Assembly: GCA_000720375.1 (NCBI GenBank)
Contig: JOAA01000043.1
Span: 5,442 to 69,441, forward strand
Length of the DNA stretch: 64,000 nt
From: Rhodococcus rhodnii
Lineage (GTDB): Bacteria > Actinomycetota > Actinomycetes > Mycobacteriales > Pseudonocardiaceae
Direction of reading: 5' to 3'
The stretch's first letter is position 1; each line of letters opens with the position of its first letter. This document shows, one piece after another, positions 51,265 through 60,527 of this stretch. Below the pieces are notes generated by a model. The model was not told the origin of the DNA. It ran no database searches and saw nothing but the letters and a program-made list of their open reading frames with translations. Both the position numbers and the translations under genes were made by a program.

Positions 51265-51613
51265 TGAGCACATCAGCGAGTTAGGTCCGCCGATTCGGCG
51301 ATCAACTGAACTCCAATGCGATGAGCTACCGCACCAACGCCACCGTGGACCTCGCCCTGGCGCTGGGCGTGCTGGAACACACTTCACTGTTCGTCCATGA
51401 TCGACTGCTGTCCACATCGGACAACCCGTTCCGGATTCCCGGCGAGCTGTATGCGGTCCTGTCGGGTGCGGGAATCGCGTTGCGGTGGACCAAAAGCGTC
51501 CGCCCACCAACGGTTGGTACGAAGCGGGCAAGAGCACGAGGTCGAGAGTTTCGCAGCGGTCTCGCAAGGTAACCACCCACAGTGATTCGTCTTCGGCAGA
51601 GAGGGCTCGCAGC

Positions 51614-52039
51614 GTGAACCTTCCGGGAGAACACGAGCGCGTCGCACGCTTCACGGTGCCTACCAGGCCTGCGGACCTCCACGCGGTACGACATTGGGCC
51701 GCTCGTCACGTCACGGATCTGCCGCCGACTGTCCAGGCGGACGTCGTGCTGCTGTGCAACGCATTGGTCAGCAACGCCGAGACGCATCGTGGCGGGGTTC
51801 GAGAAATACGGCTACTGCGCCCGGACCCCGGTTGTGTACGGGTCGAGGTGGACGACTGGGCTCCCCCGCCAGTTGTCAGGCCCGCTCCGTCGAACTGGAC
51901 GTCGGAAGGCCTGCACCTGCTGTTGATCGAGCGCCTGTGTGCCCGGTGGGGCGCGGCGCCGGGCCGGGCCGGCACGACCATGTGGGCATACGTGCCAGTG
52001 GTCGCGCCTCGGAAGGTTACGCACGCACGGCACACCTAG
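51614..52039 (+). CDS. RsbW-like ATP-binding protein (HATPase fold)
   Basis: GTG at 51614 gives 141 residues. The order of segments fits the small actinobacterial anti-sigma-type ATPases. VVLLCNALVSNAETHRGG is the N-box region with its asparagines, VRVEVDDWAPPPVVRP the G1-like box and SEGLHLLLIERLCARWG the later helix, ending with TTMWAYVPV. Such proteins bind ATP and sometimes a sigma factor; no sigma gene is adjacent. Function unknown. Confidence 0.7.
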   Translation: MNLPGEHERVARFTVPTRPADLHAVRHWAARHVTDLPPTVQADVVLLCNALVSNAETHRGGVREIRLLRPDPGCVRVEVDDWAPPPVVRPAPSNWTSEGLHLLLIERLCARWGAAPGRAGTTMWAYVPVVAPRKVTHARHT

Positions 52040-52066
52040 ATCGGGAGCGACAAAACCAGCCTGCTA

Positions 52067-52501
52067 TCAATAACCCGACGGTTTCGGATTGGTGTGTTCG
52101 ACGACAAGACCTGCCTGCGCAACCAGTTGGCCGTAGACATCGGCCGCGACCCACCAGCCGTGCAGCTCGGTAGGCGTCTGTCCGGCGTAAGCGCTGGGTG
52201 CGTTGGAGCCGGGCGGCGAAACCGTGCCCAGTGGCAGCGTGTTGTTCAGGTGGGGGCCTCGGCGGAAGTGTCGCCAGAACTCGGCGTCGCCGGTGAGGTC
52301 CAGGCGGACGATGGGTGTCCCGTCGGGAATTTCGAAGTCCGGTTGCTGCAAGAACTTCTGCAATGTCACCGGACTGCTGATGTTCCGCGGCTCGTCGGCG
52401 CGAGTGCCGTCGAGCGGGGTAGCGACCGCGGTGACATTGTCGGCCTGGCCGACCTGGATCAGGTGGACGCGATAGCGCCGAAGGGCGGGTTCTGACACCA
52501 T
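52067..52501 (-). CDS. Hypothetical protein (144 aa)
   Basis: ATG at 52501 with GAGG upstream. The sequence (VHLIQVGQADNVTAVATPLD, EFWRHFRRGPHLNNTLPLGT) shows no signal peptide, membrane segment or known motif. Composition and codon use are normal for the window. Converges with the ATP-binding gene. Confidence 0.55.
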   Translation of the reverse strand: MVSEPALRRYRVHLIQVGQADNVTAVATPLDGTRADEPRNISSPVTLQKFLQQPDFEIPDGTPIVRLDLTGDAEFWRHFRRGPHLNNTLPLGTVSPPGSNAPSAYAGQTPTELHGWWVAADVYGQLVAQAGLVVEHTNPKPSGY

Positions 52502-52859
52502 GGTCGTTCCTCGCTCTCGCGGATTTCTGTGTCGCACAGAGGTGCAGCGGGTTTGCGGAGCGAGTACGCCCGCCTCGTCGTGCTGGAACCGGCCGCCCAG
52601 GCTGTCGCCAGGCGGAACATGCCGGGGCTCTTGGTCCACGCGAGGGACACAGACCCATCGAGCCAGTGCGGTGCGGCCTCATCGGATAGGGCCGTTGGAA
52701 ACGGCCCGCCGGAGTTGCCGTGTCGAGTCGTGCCCGATGTCAGCATGTTTCATGACGTCAGCCTTTGGCAAGGGGCCAATTACGCGGCTATCCCTCGTCG
52801 ATCCCTCGCAGCTATGCCGTCCATAAAGGATGGTCGGATGTCTGCGGCAGGGCCGGACA

Positions 52860-53363
52860 TCAGCGGCATGGTGGCAGGGTGTTGCCGGCGTCGTAAACGA
52901 TCAGGCCGTCCGTGCGTAGCCGGGCGAGGTCGCTCGGCCGGTGCGGCTCCTGCCGACCGTCGTAGTGCAGGTGCAGGACCGGCACGTTGCGTGCCAGTGT
53001 CACGAAGTCGGCGATCATCCGTCGATGGCAGCGCCACCACACTGCCTCAGCGCACATGACCGCAGTGCACTGTGCCGCTGCGGTAGCCAACAGTTCGTCC
53101 ATTGCTGCAAGGAATTTTGGCGAACGCATGTGGGCGGCGTACCCGGCGAAGGCGCGGTGACGCAGCGCGGTGTCGGGCGAGTCCGGTCTCGCTGAGCGCC
53201 AGCCGCCAAGCCGGCGCTCCCAGCACGCCGAAAGGCTTAGGACACGGGGTAAGGTCCGGTATGGACTCGGCCAAGCGTGCGTCGTGTGGCCAAAAGTGGC
53301 CACGTGGCCAGCAATGCAGGCCCGCCACCGCGGAGCTGGACAACTCGCCGACTCGGTATCCAA
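52860..53363 (-). pseudogene. DUF488-family protein with internal deletions
   Basis: The C-terminal half is clear DUF488: LGGWRSARPDSPDTALRHRA, FAGYAAHM and VMCAEAVWWRCHRRMIADFV. The N-terminal half keeps only fragments of the usual pattern: FGHTTHAW, then RTLPR, then LGGWR, with far fewer residues between them than in intact proteins. The start is unclear (TTG at 53363). I read it as a shortened, probably inactive copy. Confidence 0.6.
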
Positions 53364-53451
53364 TCAGGTAGTTGTCACGGTGTGCTGAGTGCTCGCCTGA
53401 GTCCACTCTGGTGGAAACCGGTGAAGGTCTGCTCGAGGCGAGGCGATCACG

Positions 53452-53877
53452 ATGTCAGTCACCAGCATCTACAGGGCAGCAGAGCAGTTGGACGCTGTGC
53501 TTGACCGCGAAGACCGCGACGAGGAACTCGGACAGCTGTCTCCTCATGAACGGCTCTCGTGCCCGGTGCACCGCAGGTGGGTTCACCAGTGCGTCAGCTC
53601 GCCGTTGCATGTCATCCCGGTGACCGGGCACCGCTGGTGCCGTCGGTGCGAGTGCGCGCAGTTGATCGCGGTCGACGAGGTCAGTGGGACGGTGTCGATG
53701 TCGTGCCCGGGCTGCGGTGAGGTTCCGACTACGCTGGCCAGCCGTCAGATCATGCGGACGTGCCGGGCGAGTTTGGCCGCGTGGCGGCTGCATCGTGCCC
53801 CCGCGCGGACTCGAAACCAGCCCGGTGAACAGGGCCAGTCAACGGAGCCTGCCCTGTTCACCGGGTATCCAGCCTGA
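53452..53877 (+). CDS. Hypothetical zinc-ribbon-like protein (141 aa)
   Basis: ATG at 53452 after GAGGCGAGGCG. It has a run of cysteine and histidine pairs: LSCPVHRRWVHQC, HRWCRRCECAQ and SCPGCGEVP, which suggests one or two zinc sites. The tail is basic. No family named. Possibly a small DNA-binding or regulatory protein. Confidence 0.6.
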   Translation: MSVTSIYRAAEQLDAVLDREDRDEELGQLSPHERLSCPVHRRWVHQCVSSPLHVIPVTGHRWCRRCECAQLIAVDEVSGTVSMSCPGCGEVPTTLASRQIMRTCRASLAAWRLHRAPARTRNQPGEQGQSTEPALFTGYPA

Positions 53878-53925
53878 TCGGCCTGCTGACCCCGTGATAT
53901 CCCTGACTGGGAGAGCCTGTCTTGG

Positions 53926-54312
53926 TCAGCCGTGCATAAGGCGACCCTTGACCGAGACGGACTTCTCCGGCGATGGGCCCGTCACGGACTCAACAGTGCC
54001 CTCTCCGCATGCTTTCGGGGAGTCAACCTTATGGGTATTGCCGTCTTCCATCGTGTACCACAGCCGTACCCAGACGCACTTCCCGTCATCCTTCTTGTCG
54101 CGCACCTCTCCCTTGGACTGCCCGCCCTTCCAGCAGACCGTGCCCTCAGCGGATCCCCAGGGCTTGTCTTCTTTGAAGTTGCCGCAGTTGGCTTCTTGCA
54201 GCGCGGCGTGACTCTGCGGTGCAGGAGTTGCGTGCCCGGGACCGGCGAGGCACATCAGTGAAATACCGAGCGTCGTCGTGAGTCCGACCATGTACAACCA
54301 GTATTTACGCAT
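53926..54312 (-). CDS. Small secreted hypothetical protein (128 aa)
   Basis: ATG at 54312 after GAGAGGG. Signal peptide (YMVGLTTTLGISLMCLAGPG, cleavage near HAT). The mature part has four cysteines and charged segments (EGTVCWKGGQSKGEVRDKKD, CVWVRLWYTMED). It is not one of the three-paralog family, as motifs and termini differ. Function unknown. Confidence 0.72.
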   Translation of the reverse strand: MRKYWLYMVGLTTTLGISLMCLAGPGHATPAPQSHAALQEANCGNFKEDKPWGSAEGTVCWKGGQSKGEVRDKKDDGKCVWVRLWYTMEDGNTHKVDSPKACGEGTVESVTGPSPEKSVSVKGRLMHG

Positions 54313-54411
54313 CTAACCCTCTCTGGTGTGCGGTGAGTAAAAGCGAAAGCAGTTCATCGCAAAATTGGCGCCATACTGCGACAGAGCCCCAATACTAGGC
54401 CAGATGCTCAA

Positions 54412-54452
54412 CAAGTGTAGGTGGCCATTTGCGCGGCCCCGGCCCTCACTTG
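54412..54452 (+). repeat. Fourth copy of part of the secreted-protein leader
   Basis: AGGTGGCCATTTGCGCGGCC at 54419 matches AGGTGGCCATTCGCTCGGCC of the leader near 25250 (minus strand) and the equivalent near 49138. Here it lies in the gap between two minus-strand genes and points into the 3' end of the next gene, with no paralog attached. Confidence 0.55.
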
Positions 54453-55348
54453 TTCAAGGCCGCCGCCCGGTGCTCAACAGTCCACACTTCGCCGGTCAAC
54501 TTGCAGTAGTACACGTGGAGCTTGTGCTGGAAAATATGCTGGAAAAGGCACGCGGAGCCGTCGCCAAGCACCGGGTTATGACTGATCTCACGGAAAGAAC
54601 GATCAGGAAAGGCACTGGTCAGGACGTCGGTCTCCCAGACCCCTCGCCGAAGGACTTCGACGGCGAGATAGTACATACCGCGATAATAAAGAACATTCGG
54701 GGCCGCCAGAGTGGAGTTCGCGGAAAGGAGTACCTTCACGGGACTGTTCACCAGACCGCGGATGGACTTCGCCGACTTGACCAGGATCTCCCATTTCTTG
54801 GTGTCGTCACCGTGATACCAGTAGAGGTAGTACCGCCCACTTCGCGGATCTTTGAAAAGGTTCGGATTCTGGTTTCGCCACCCCTTCTCGGGTGGAACGA
54901 GCGTGACCGGATCGGTGAAGTGCAGGCCATCGTGGCTCGTCCGCGTCACGATGTAGCTGTCGCCGCAGTAATCCACGGTGTGCACCATGCGGAACTCATC
55001 CTTGATCAGCAGGACGGATGGCCACCGTTCACCGTGCTCGTGAAACAGGGGAACGGGATCCTTCACCCAGTTGACGAGATCATTGCTCCACGCCCGGCCG
55101 ATGCCGCCGCATTCTTGAAGACCGTAGTAACCCCAATACCGGTATCCGCCGCGAGGGACGTCGACCACGCTCAACGTGTGCGGCGCTTCGGTCTCCCAAC
55201 CGGACTGGGTCAGAACGGTCGTCGGCGGGCCAAGCGGAAAGTAAGTGGCCTCGGACGGCGATGACTCGCCGAATGCCGCCTGAGGACTGGTACCGAAAAG
55301 CACGACCAGAGTCATTACTCCCACGATCGCGCGCTGCCGCAGGGGCAT
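54446..55348 (-). CDS. Secreted five-bladed beta-propeller (GH43/GH32-like) protein
   Basis: ATG at 55348 is preferred (GAGAGG eight bases upstream); GTG at 55357 is possible. About 300 residues with a signal peptide (AIVGVMTLVVLFGTSPQAA). Blade-like motifs: RYWGYYGLQECGGIGRAWSN with DLVNWVKDPVPLF, TRTSHDGLHFTDPV, NPNLFKDPRSGRYYLYWY and APNVLYYRGMYYLAVEV. This is the pattern of GH43/GH32/GH130 propellers. The catalytic acids cannot be placed with confidence, so it may be a binding protein. Confidence 0.72.
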   Translation of the reverse strand: MPLRQRAIVGVMTLVVLFGTSPQAAFGESSPSEATYFPLGPPTTVLTQSGWETEAPHTLSVVDVPRGGYRYWGYYGLQECGGIGRAWSNDLVNWVKDPVPLFHEHGERWPSVLLIKDEFRMVHTVDYCGDSYIVTRTSHDGLHFTDPVTLVPPEKGWRNQNPNLFKDPRSGRYYLYWYHGDDTKKWEILVKSAKSIRGLVNSPVKVLLSANSTLAAPNVLYYRGMYYLAVEVLRRGVWETDVLTSAFPDRSFREISHNPVLGDGSACLFQHIFQHKLHVYYCKLTGEVWTVEHRAAALNK

Positions 55349-55540
55349 TTTTGCCACCTCTCAATCGCCAGTGTGCTGCCTATACCATGGTCCACGAATA
55401 TGGGTTCACAGGCAGTGGCCGAGCAATTGGCCTCTTGTCCAAGAACGACATCCGAAGCACGCTGGCATTGGCAGCCCGGTCCCCGGGTTCCGTAATCGGA
55501 TTGCGGCTTGTCGAGTCGCCCGCTCGGGAGTGGTTCAGAA

Positions 55541-57589
55541 ATGGTCGGCAAAAGCACAGAATCCGCAGAGCTCGACCGGCACACCAGCGGCGGGTCCGAA
55601 CCGGTACGCAGGGGACGGCACTTCCTCTGTCGCGATGGCCGGGCGTTCGTGCCGGTAGGCACCCATGTGGTGCCGAGGTCGGGTCCGGACTGGGCAAAGC
55701 GGGTAGGTGCTGAGGCGTTCGAGGAGGCGTTCGCGCAGCTCGCCTCGCTCGGGTTGGACACTGCGCGTATCGACGTGCTGTGGGAGGCCGTGGAGCCTGC
55801 TCCGGGACAGTACGACGAGGCGCATCTCGCGGTCCTCGACGAGATTCTCGCCGCTGCTCGCAAGCACGGCGTGCTACTGCATCCCTGCCTGTTCGTCGGC
55901 GGTGAAGTCGGAGACGCGTACTGGGACATACCGTGGCGTAACGGGCGTAACCCGCACACCGACGCGGAGCTGCTGCTGGCGCAAGCTGCGCAGGCGCGGA
56001 TGCTGGCGGAGCGCTGGCGTGGCGATCCCGCTGTGCTCGGCTGGGATCTCACCGATGAGCCGCCGTACTGGATCATCGCCGGAACGACCGATGCCGAAGC
56101 GCGCGGCTGGACCTCTGACCTGGTCACGGCACTGCGCGGAGAGGACCCAGAGCACCTGATCACCATCGGCACGGCGTCGCAGGAGGTGACGGGCGGCCCC
56201 TTCCGTGCCGACGTGGTGGCCGATCTGCTCGACTTCACCTGCGTGCATCCGTACCCGATCTATTCGCCGGACCTGTTTCCGGACGGGTTGCTCGATCCCC
56301 GGATGACTCACTCCGCGGCGTTCGAGACGGCACTGACGGCAGGCGCGGGCCGGCCGGTGATGCTGCAGGAGTTCGGTGCCTCCTCCGCCCAGTACCACCC
56401 TGAGCGGATCGCGGACTACGACCGGTTGTTCCTCTGGTCGAGTTTCGGCCGCGGCGCCATCGGGTTTCTGTCCTGGTGCTGGTCGGATGCCGAGCCGGAG
56501 GCCTACCGGCGCGTCCCGTACGTGCGGTGGCCGCACGAGACTCAGTTCGGCTTCACCGATGCCTTCGGAAACGTGCGGCCACGTGGACGGGTGCTGGCCG
56601 AGTTCGCGGAAGCCATCCGCGGTCTCGACCTCGACGGCTACGCCGGGTGCGGGCCGGATCCGCGAGCCGGCATCGTGGTGCCGTACGAGTACGTGCACCC
56701 TTACGACCGGAGATTCTTCCGTCTCGACGAGAAGTCCGGCATCTACACCCCGGCCGAGCCGGTGTGGAATCCCGATCCGGGTGTCGTACCTCTCGTACAC
56801 GGGTGGCTGAACGCGTTCGTCCTGGCCGCCCGCGCCGGCATCTCGGTCCGCTTTCCTCGGGAACGCCCGCAGGACGACCAATGGCCTGAGCTTCGCCTGT
56901 TGCTGCTACCGGCACCGTTGACGACCACTTCGACGACGCTGTGGCACGTGCGGACCACCTTCTGGCGAGGCGCACCCGCTTTCCACGCCGCAGGGGGAAC
57001 GGTGTACCTGTCGCTGTCAGCCGACAGTGCCATTCCCGAGATGACCGAGCTGGCTGGATGCCGGATTCTCGACAGGGAACCCGCGGACCAGGCCGTGCGG
57101 ATGACTTTCGTCGAGCCATGGGGGCCGTTCGCTCCTGGCGACACCATCGAGATTCCGGCTGCCGACGACAACCCGTCCACTCGAGGAGTCCTGCTCGACG
57201 TCGTCGACGCCCGCACAGTCGCGGTCGACGAGCACGAGCACCCGGTGCTCGTGGTGGCCGACCGAGCCAACGGACACACCGTGACCTGCGCTTTCCCAAT
57301 CGAGTTGCTATTGGCGCGCATCCCCGACGCGCACCGGCGCCATGCGGACTGGTATGGCTTGTACGCCGGTTTGGCCGAGCTGAGCAACGCCCGGGAGGAC
57401 GCCTGGGCCGATCACGCCGATGTCACCAGCGGGGTCCTGCTCGGTGACCGTGGCGGGCTGGTCGCGTTGACCAATCACAGCCCTGCACAAGTGGAGTTCG
57501 ACCTCGTGCTGCCGTCAGGCGCAAGGGACAGGGTCAGGTTGGACGCCTACGACTCGACCCTGGTGACCTGGGATCAGTCCGCCTCGTAG
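55541..57589 (+). CDS. GH5/GH42-like glycoside hydrolase
   Basis: ATG at 55541 gives 682 residues; an earlier frame start at 55508 has no better site. The N-terminal TIM barrel has FVPVGTHVVPRSGPDW, the acid/base motif DLTDEPPYW (about residue 172) and the nucleophile motif MLQEFGASSAQY (about residue 275). SWCWSDAEPEAYRR follows. The C-terminal ~300 residues resemble the Rossmann-like and beta-sandwich domains of GH42-type enzymes. No signal peptide, so it acts inside the cell on imported oligosaccharide. Beside the sugar transporter and DeoR regulator. Confidence 0.82.
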   Translation: MVGKSTESAELDRHTSGGSEPVRRGRHFLCRDGRAFVPVGTHVVPRSGPDWAKRVGAEAFEEAFAQLASLGLDTARIDVLWEAVEPAPGQYDEAHLAVLDEILAAARKHGVLLHPCLFVGGEVGDAYWDIPWRNGRNPHTDAELLLAQAAQARMLAERWRGDPAVLGWDLTDEPPYWIIAGTTDAEARGWTSDLVTALRGEDPEHLITIGTASQEVTGGPFRADVVADLLDFTCVHPYPIYSPDLFPDGLLDPRMTHSAAFETALTAGAGRPVMLQEFGASSAQYHPERIADYDRLFLWSSFGRGAIGFLSWCWSDAEPEAYRRVPYVRWPHETQFGFTDAFGNVRPRGRVLAEFAEAIRGLDLDGYAGCGPDPRAGIVVPYEYVHPYDRRFFRLDEKSGIYTPAEPVWNPDPGVVPLVHGWLNAFVLAARAGISVRFPRERPQDDQWPELRLLLLPAPLTTTSTTLWHVRTTFWRGAPAFHAAGGTVYLSLSADSAIPEMTELAGCRILDREPADQAVRMTFVEPWGPFAPGDTIEIPAADDNPSTRGVLLDVVDARTVAVDEHEHPVLVVADRANGHTVTCAFPIELLLARIPDAHRRHADWYGLYAGLAELSNAREDAWADHADVTSGVLLGDRGGLVALTNHSPAQVEFDLVLPSGARDRVRLDAYDSTLVTWDQSAS

Positions 57590-57602
57590 TAGACGACGCA
57601 GT

Positions 57603-57680
57603 TAGGGCGTGTCTGACGGACCCCGATCGCGATAGCCGGGCCGAGGCTCTCATCGACCGGGATCCATCAGACACGCCTTA
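57603..57680. repeat. 27-bp inverted repeat between convergent genes (terminator or MITE-like)
   Basis: TTAGGGCGTGTCTGACGGAC at 57602 and its near complement ending at 57680 form a 27-bp arm pair with four mismatches, all transitions. The stop codon of the DeoR gene lies in the right arm. It can act as a bidirectional terminator. The matching TTA at both outer ends also fits a small IS-derived element. Confidence 0.75.
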
Positions 57681-58439
57681 GACCGTTACGACTTCTGGGC
57701 CGCGTTCGGCTATCGCGTGCGCCAGTGCGGAGTCGACGTTCTTGTCGGTGACCACGGTGTCGAGCTGCTCGACGCCGCAGACTCTGGCGAACGCGATCGT
57801 GCCGATCTTGGTGCTGTCGGTCACCACGATCTTGCGCCGGGCGCTGGCCGCGGCAGCCTGCTTCACCGCAGCGTCCTCGGGAATGTATTCCGTGACACCG
57901 GCTTCGGGGTCCACCCCGCCCGCCGAGAGCACGACCGTGTCAAAGTACAGGTCGGTGAACGCACGCTGCGTCATCGCGCCGATGATCGAGCGTTCACCTG
58001 GTCTGGTGATGCCACCGGGGATCATCACGGTGAGGCCCGGCTCGTCGGCGAGCAGGTCCGCGATCCGCAGGCTGAGCGCGAGCACTCGCAGGTTTCGCCG
58101 TCCCCGCAACGCCTTCGCCACCTCGAGCGTGGTGGTTCCGGCATCGATGATGACGGTTTCGCCGTCGTGTATCAGTTCGGCGGCCGCTCGGCCGATCCGC
58201 TCTTTCTCGTCGACGCGCTGCAGGCGGCGCGCATGGTAGGCCGGTTCGTAGCTTCGGGACGGCGGGGCGGCGGCACCGCCGTGCACCCGGGTAAGAGCGC
58301 CGACTTGTTCCAGCGCCTCGAGGTCGCGGCGAATCGTCATCTCCGACACACCGATCCGGGCGGCGAGTTCCGACACCTGGACGTTTCCCTTGGCCTGTAC
58401 CAAATCCAGGATCAGCTGGTGGCGGTTCTGCTTGCTCAT
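57678..58439 (-). CDS. DeoR/GlpR-family transcriptional repressor
   Basis: ATG at 58439 gives 253 residues. N-terminal DeoR helix-turn-helix (VSELAARIGVSEMTIRRDLE, then ALTRVHGGA). C-terminal sugar-phosphate-binding domain with IDAGTTTLEVAKAL, PGGITRPGERSIIG and VVTDSTKIG. Such repressors respond to phosphorylated sugars. It heads no operon of its own but lies next to the ABC transporter genes on the same strand. The likely operator is in the gap at 61371-61417. Confidence 0.92.
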   Translation of the reverse strand: MSKQNRHQLILDLVQAKGNVQVSELAARIGVSEMTIRRDLEALEQVGALTRVHGGAAAPPSRSYEPAYHARRLQRVDEKERIGRAAAELIHDGETVIIDAGTTTLEVAKALRGRRNLRVLALSLRIADLLADEPGLTVMIPGGITRPGERSIIGAMTQRAFTDLYFDTVVLSAGGVDPEAGVTEYIPEDAAVKQAAAASARRKIVVTDSTKIGTIAFARVCGVEQLDTVVTDKNVDSALAHAIAERGPEVVTV

Positions 58440-58503
58440 GGGTTTTCGGAATCCTCGCTGACCAGGTGCGGCGTGTCCGGCGCATGGTAACCGGCAGCGG
58501 AGC

Positions 58504-59469
58504 TCAGCACGGCCGGTAAAGGTATTTGGCGACGCCGGGCTCATCGACATTCGCCGCGGTGGCCATCACGATCGACGTCGTCGACTCCGGCTGGACGGGT
58601 TGCCCCTTGACCGCGGCCAGTGCCTGCTCCACGCCCTTTTCGCCGATCTCGAAGGGCTTGTGCAGCAACAGCTCGGCGACTTCGCCCTTCTTCAGCTGGT
58701 CCACCTGGAACGGCTGTGCGTCGCCGGAGATGAACTTCACCCGGTCCTGTTTTCCGGCCTCGCGAAGCGCGGTCACGACGCCCTGGGCGTCACCGCCGTT
58801 GAGGGTGAACACCGCGGCCAGATCGGGGTGCACGGACAGCGTCGCCGCGACCAGACTCGCCGACTTCGCGGCGTCACCCCCGCTGAACTGGGTGGGAACC
58901 AGCTGAAGTCCGGGATATCGAGTCAGCGCGTCAGTAAGTCCCTGGCGGCTGAGATCGCTGGTTGTCACGCCGGGCGGACTCGCGATGACCAGGATCTTGC
59001 CCTGGCCGTTCACCAGGGTGTTGAGCCGCCTGGCGGCTGCGGCGCCGAGCTGCACGTAGTCCGAACCGACGGCCGCGGCGACGATGTCCTTGTTCTTCAA
59101 CGTGGTGTCGACCGTCACGATCTTGGTGCCGGCGGCGTGGATCTGCTTCAGCGGCGGGTACAGCGCGGTGTCGTCCGTAGGTGCGATCAGCACCGCGGCC
59201 GGGCGTTTCGCGGCCACCGAGTTGACGATCTGGACCTGCAACGAGGTGTCGAAGGCGCGGGGACCTTGCAGGTCCAGTTCCACACCGAGGCGGTTTGCCG
59301 CCGCCTTGGCCCCACACTCCATCGCCTTGTAGAAATCGTCGCCTTCGTTCCCCACGATCAGGGTCATCTTGGGCCGGGTCGATGCCCCTTCCTCGGTATT
59401 GCCGCATCCGTTGATGCCGATGGCCAAGGCCAGCGTCACCGCGGAGAGGGCTATGAGCTTCGTACGCAT
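58504..59469 (-). CDS. Sugar ABC transporter substrate-binding lipoprotein
   Basis: A 321-residue protein; ATG 59469 with AAGGAGC upstream. Signal peptide with a lipobox-like AIGINGC, so anchored at the outer face of the membrane. The rest is the periplasmic-binding fold of the ribose/xylose type (Peripla_BP_4): TLIVGNEGDDFYKAMECGAK, VLIAPTDDTALYPPLKQIHA, TVDTTLKNKD and VFTLNGGDAQGVVTALREAG. The sugar is not identifiable. The longer frame only shadows the permease. Confidence 0.92.
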   Translation of the reverse strand: MRTKLIALSAVTLALAIGINGCGNTEEGASTRPKMTLIVGNEGDDFYKAMECGAKAAANRLGVELDLQGPRAFDTSLQVQIVNSVAAKRPAAVLIAPTDDTALYPPLKQIHAAGTKIVTVDTTLKNKDIVAAAVGSDYVQLGAAAARRLNTLVNGQGKILVIASPPGVTTSDLSRQGLTDALTRYPGLQLVPTQFSGGDAAKSASLVAATLSVHPDLAAVFTLNGGDAQGVVTALREAGKQDRVKFISGDAQPFQVDQLKKGEVAELLLHKPFEIGEKGVEQALAAVKGQPVQPESTTSIVMATAANVDEPGVAKYLYRPC

Positions 59470-59498
59470 GATGGTGGTGCTCCTTCGGCAAACGCCGG

Positions 59499-60527
59499 TC
59501 AACCGGAAGTCCGCGCGCGACGCAACTGGTCGGCCAGCACAGCGATGATGAGCACGGCCCCGACGGCGACGTGTTGCCAGTACGGGACCAGGCCCATGAT
59601 GACGAAACCGTTCTGCAGCACGGCCGGGATGAAGATGCCGATGCAGGTGCCGATGATCGTGCCGATCCCGCCGAACAGGCTCGTGCCACCGATGACCACA
59701 GCGGTGATCACCTGCAGGTTGTCGGTCGCGTGCCCGGCTATGGTGGTCGTGCCGAACCGCGCCAACGACAGGTAACCGGCGAGGCCGGCCAGCGCCCCGG
59801 CGAGCGCGTACACAGTGATCAGATGTGATTTGACGTTGATGGTCGCCCGTTCGGCCGCCTGCATGTTGGCGCCGATGGCGTAGGTGTGCCGGCCGAATCG
59901 GGTCTGCGCGAGCAGGACACCGAACACGCCCGCGACTCCGAGGGCGATCAGCACGAGCCAGGGCACGCCTGCCACCCGGCCGCCCCCCATCTCCACCAGC
60001 ACGCCAGGGACCGTCCGGACGTCCAGGCCGTCGGTCATGATGTAGGCGAGACCGAGCGCGGCGCCCAACGTGCCGAGGGTGACCACGAATGAAGGGATCT
60101 TCGCGTGCGCGACGAGTACGCCGTTGAGTACGCCCCACCCCGCGCCGCTGGCCACCCCCAGGACCAAGCCAGCGAGCGCGGTGCCCCAACCGCCCCCACC
60201 CATCACGCCCATCGCCTTGGCCGACACCACTCCGGAGAACACCAGAACCGATCCCACGGACAGGTCGATGCCGGCGGTGATGATCACGAACGTCGAACCG
60301 ACCGCAAGTACCAGCAGCACGGCGGCGTCGATAGCGATGTTCCTGGCGTTGTCGGTGGTGGCGAACTCGGCGGGGGCGAGCACCGAGAAGATCGCGATGA
60401 CGACCACAAGGACGAGGAAGATCACGCTGGTGGGGCGGCCGGTCAGCCGCCGTAGCCGGGTCGCCGCCTGAAGAGGCGTCGAGGCGGCGTCGCTCGTGTG
60501 CCGCCCTGCTTGCCGAACTCGGCTCAC
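59499..60527 (-). CDS. Sugar ABC transporter permease (RbsC-like)
   Basis: GTG at 60527 overlaps the ATPase stop (GTGA) and has GGAGG upstream; 342 residues. Eight to ten membrane segments with the family signatures GSTFVIITAGIDLSVGSVLV, AKIPSFVVTLGTLGAA and GRHTYAIGANMQAAERA, and TAVVIGGTSLFGGIGTIIGT. It is the single permease of a BPL_branched/ribose-type importer and probably works as a homodimer. The extra frame upstream to 60842 shadows the ATPase gene. Confidence 0.92.
   Translation of the reverse strand: MSRVRQAGRHTSDAASTPLQAATRLRRLTGRPTSVIFLVLVVVIAIFSVLAPAEFATTDNARNIAIDAAVLLVLAVGSTFVIITAGIDLSVGSVLVFSGVVSAKAMGVMGGGGWGTALAGLVLGVASGAGWGVLNGVLVAHAKIPSFVVTLGTLGAALGLAYIMTDGLDVRTVPGVLVEMGGGRVAGVPWLVLIALGVAGVFGVLLAQTRFGRHTYAIGANMQAAERATINVKSHLITVYALAGALAGLAGYLSLARFGTTTIAGHATDNLQVITAVVIGGTSLFGGIGTIIGTCIGIFIPAVLQNGFVIMGLVPYWQHVAVGAVLIIAVLADQLRRARTSG

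Noticed and set aside
54365..55264. 299-residue plus-strand frame opposite the beta-propeller gene
   Set aside because: Shadow frame; the minus-strand protein has a signal peptide and blade motifs.
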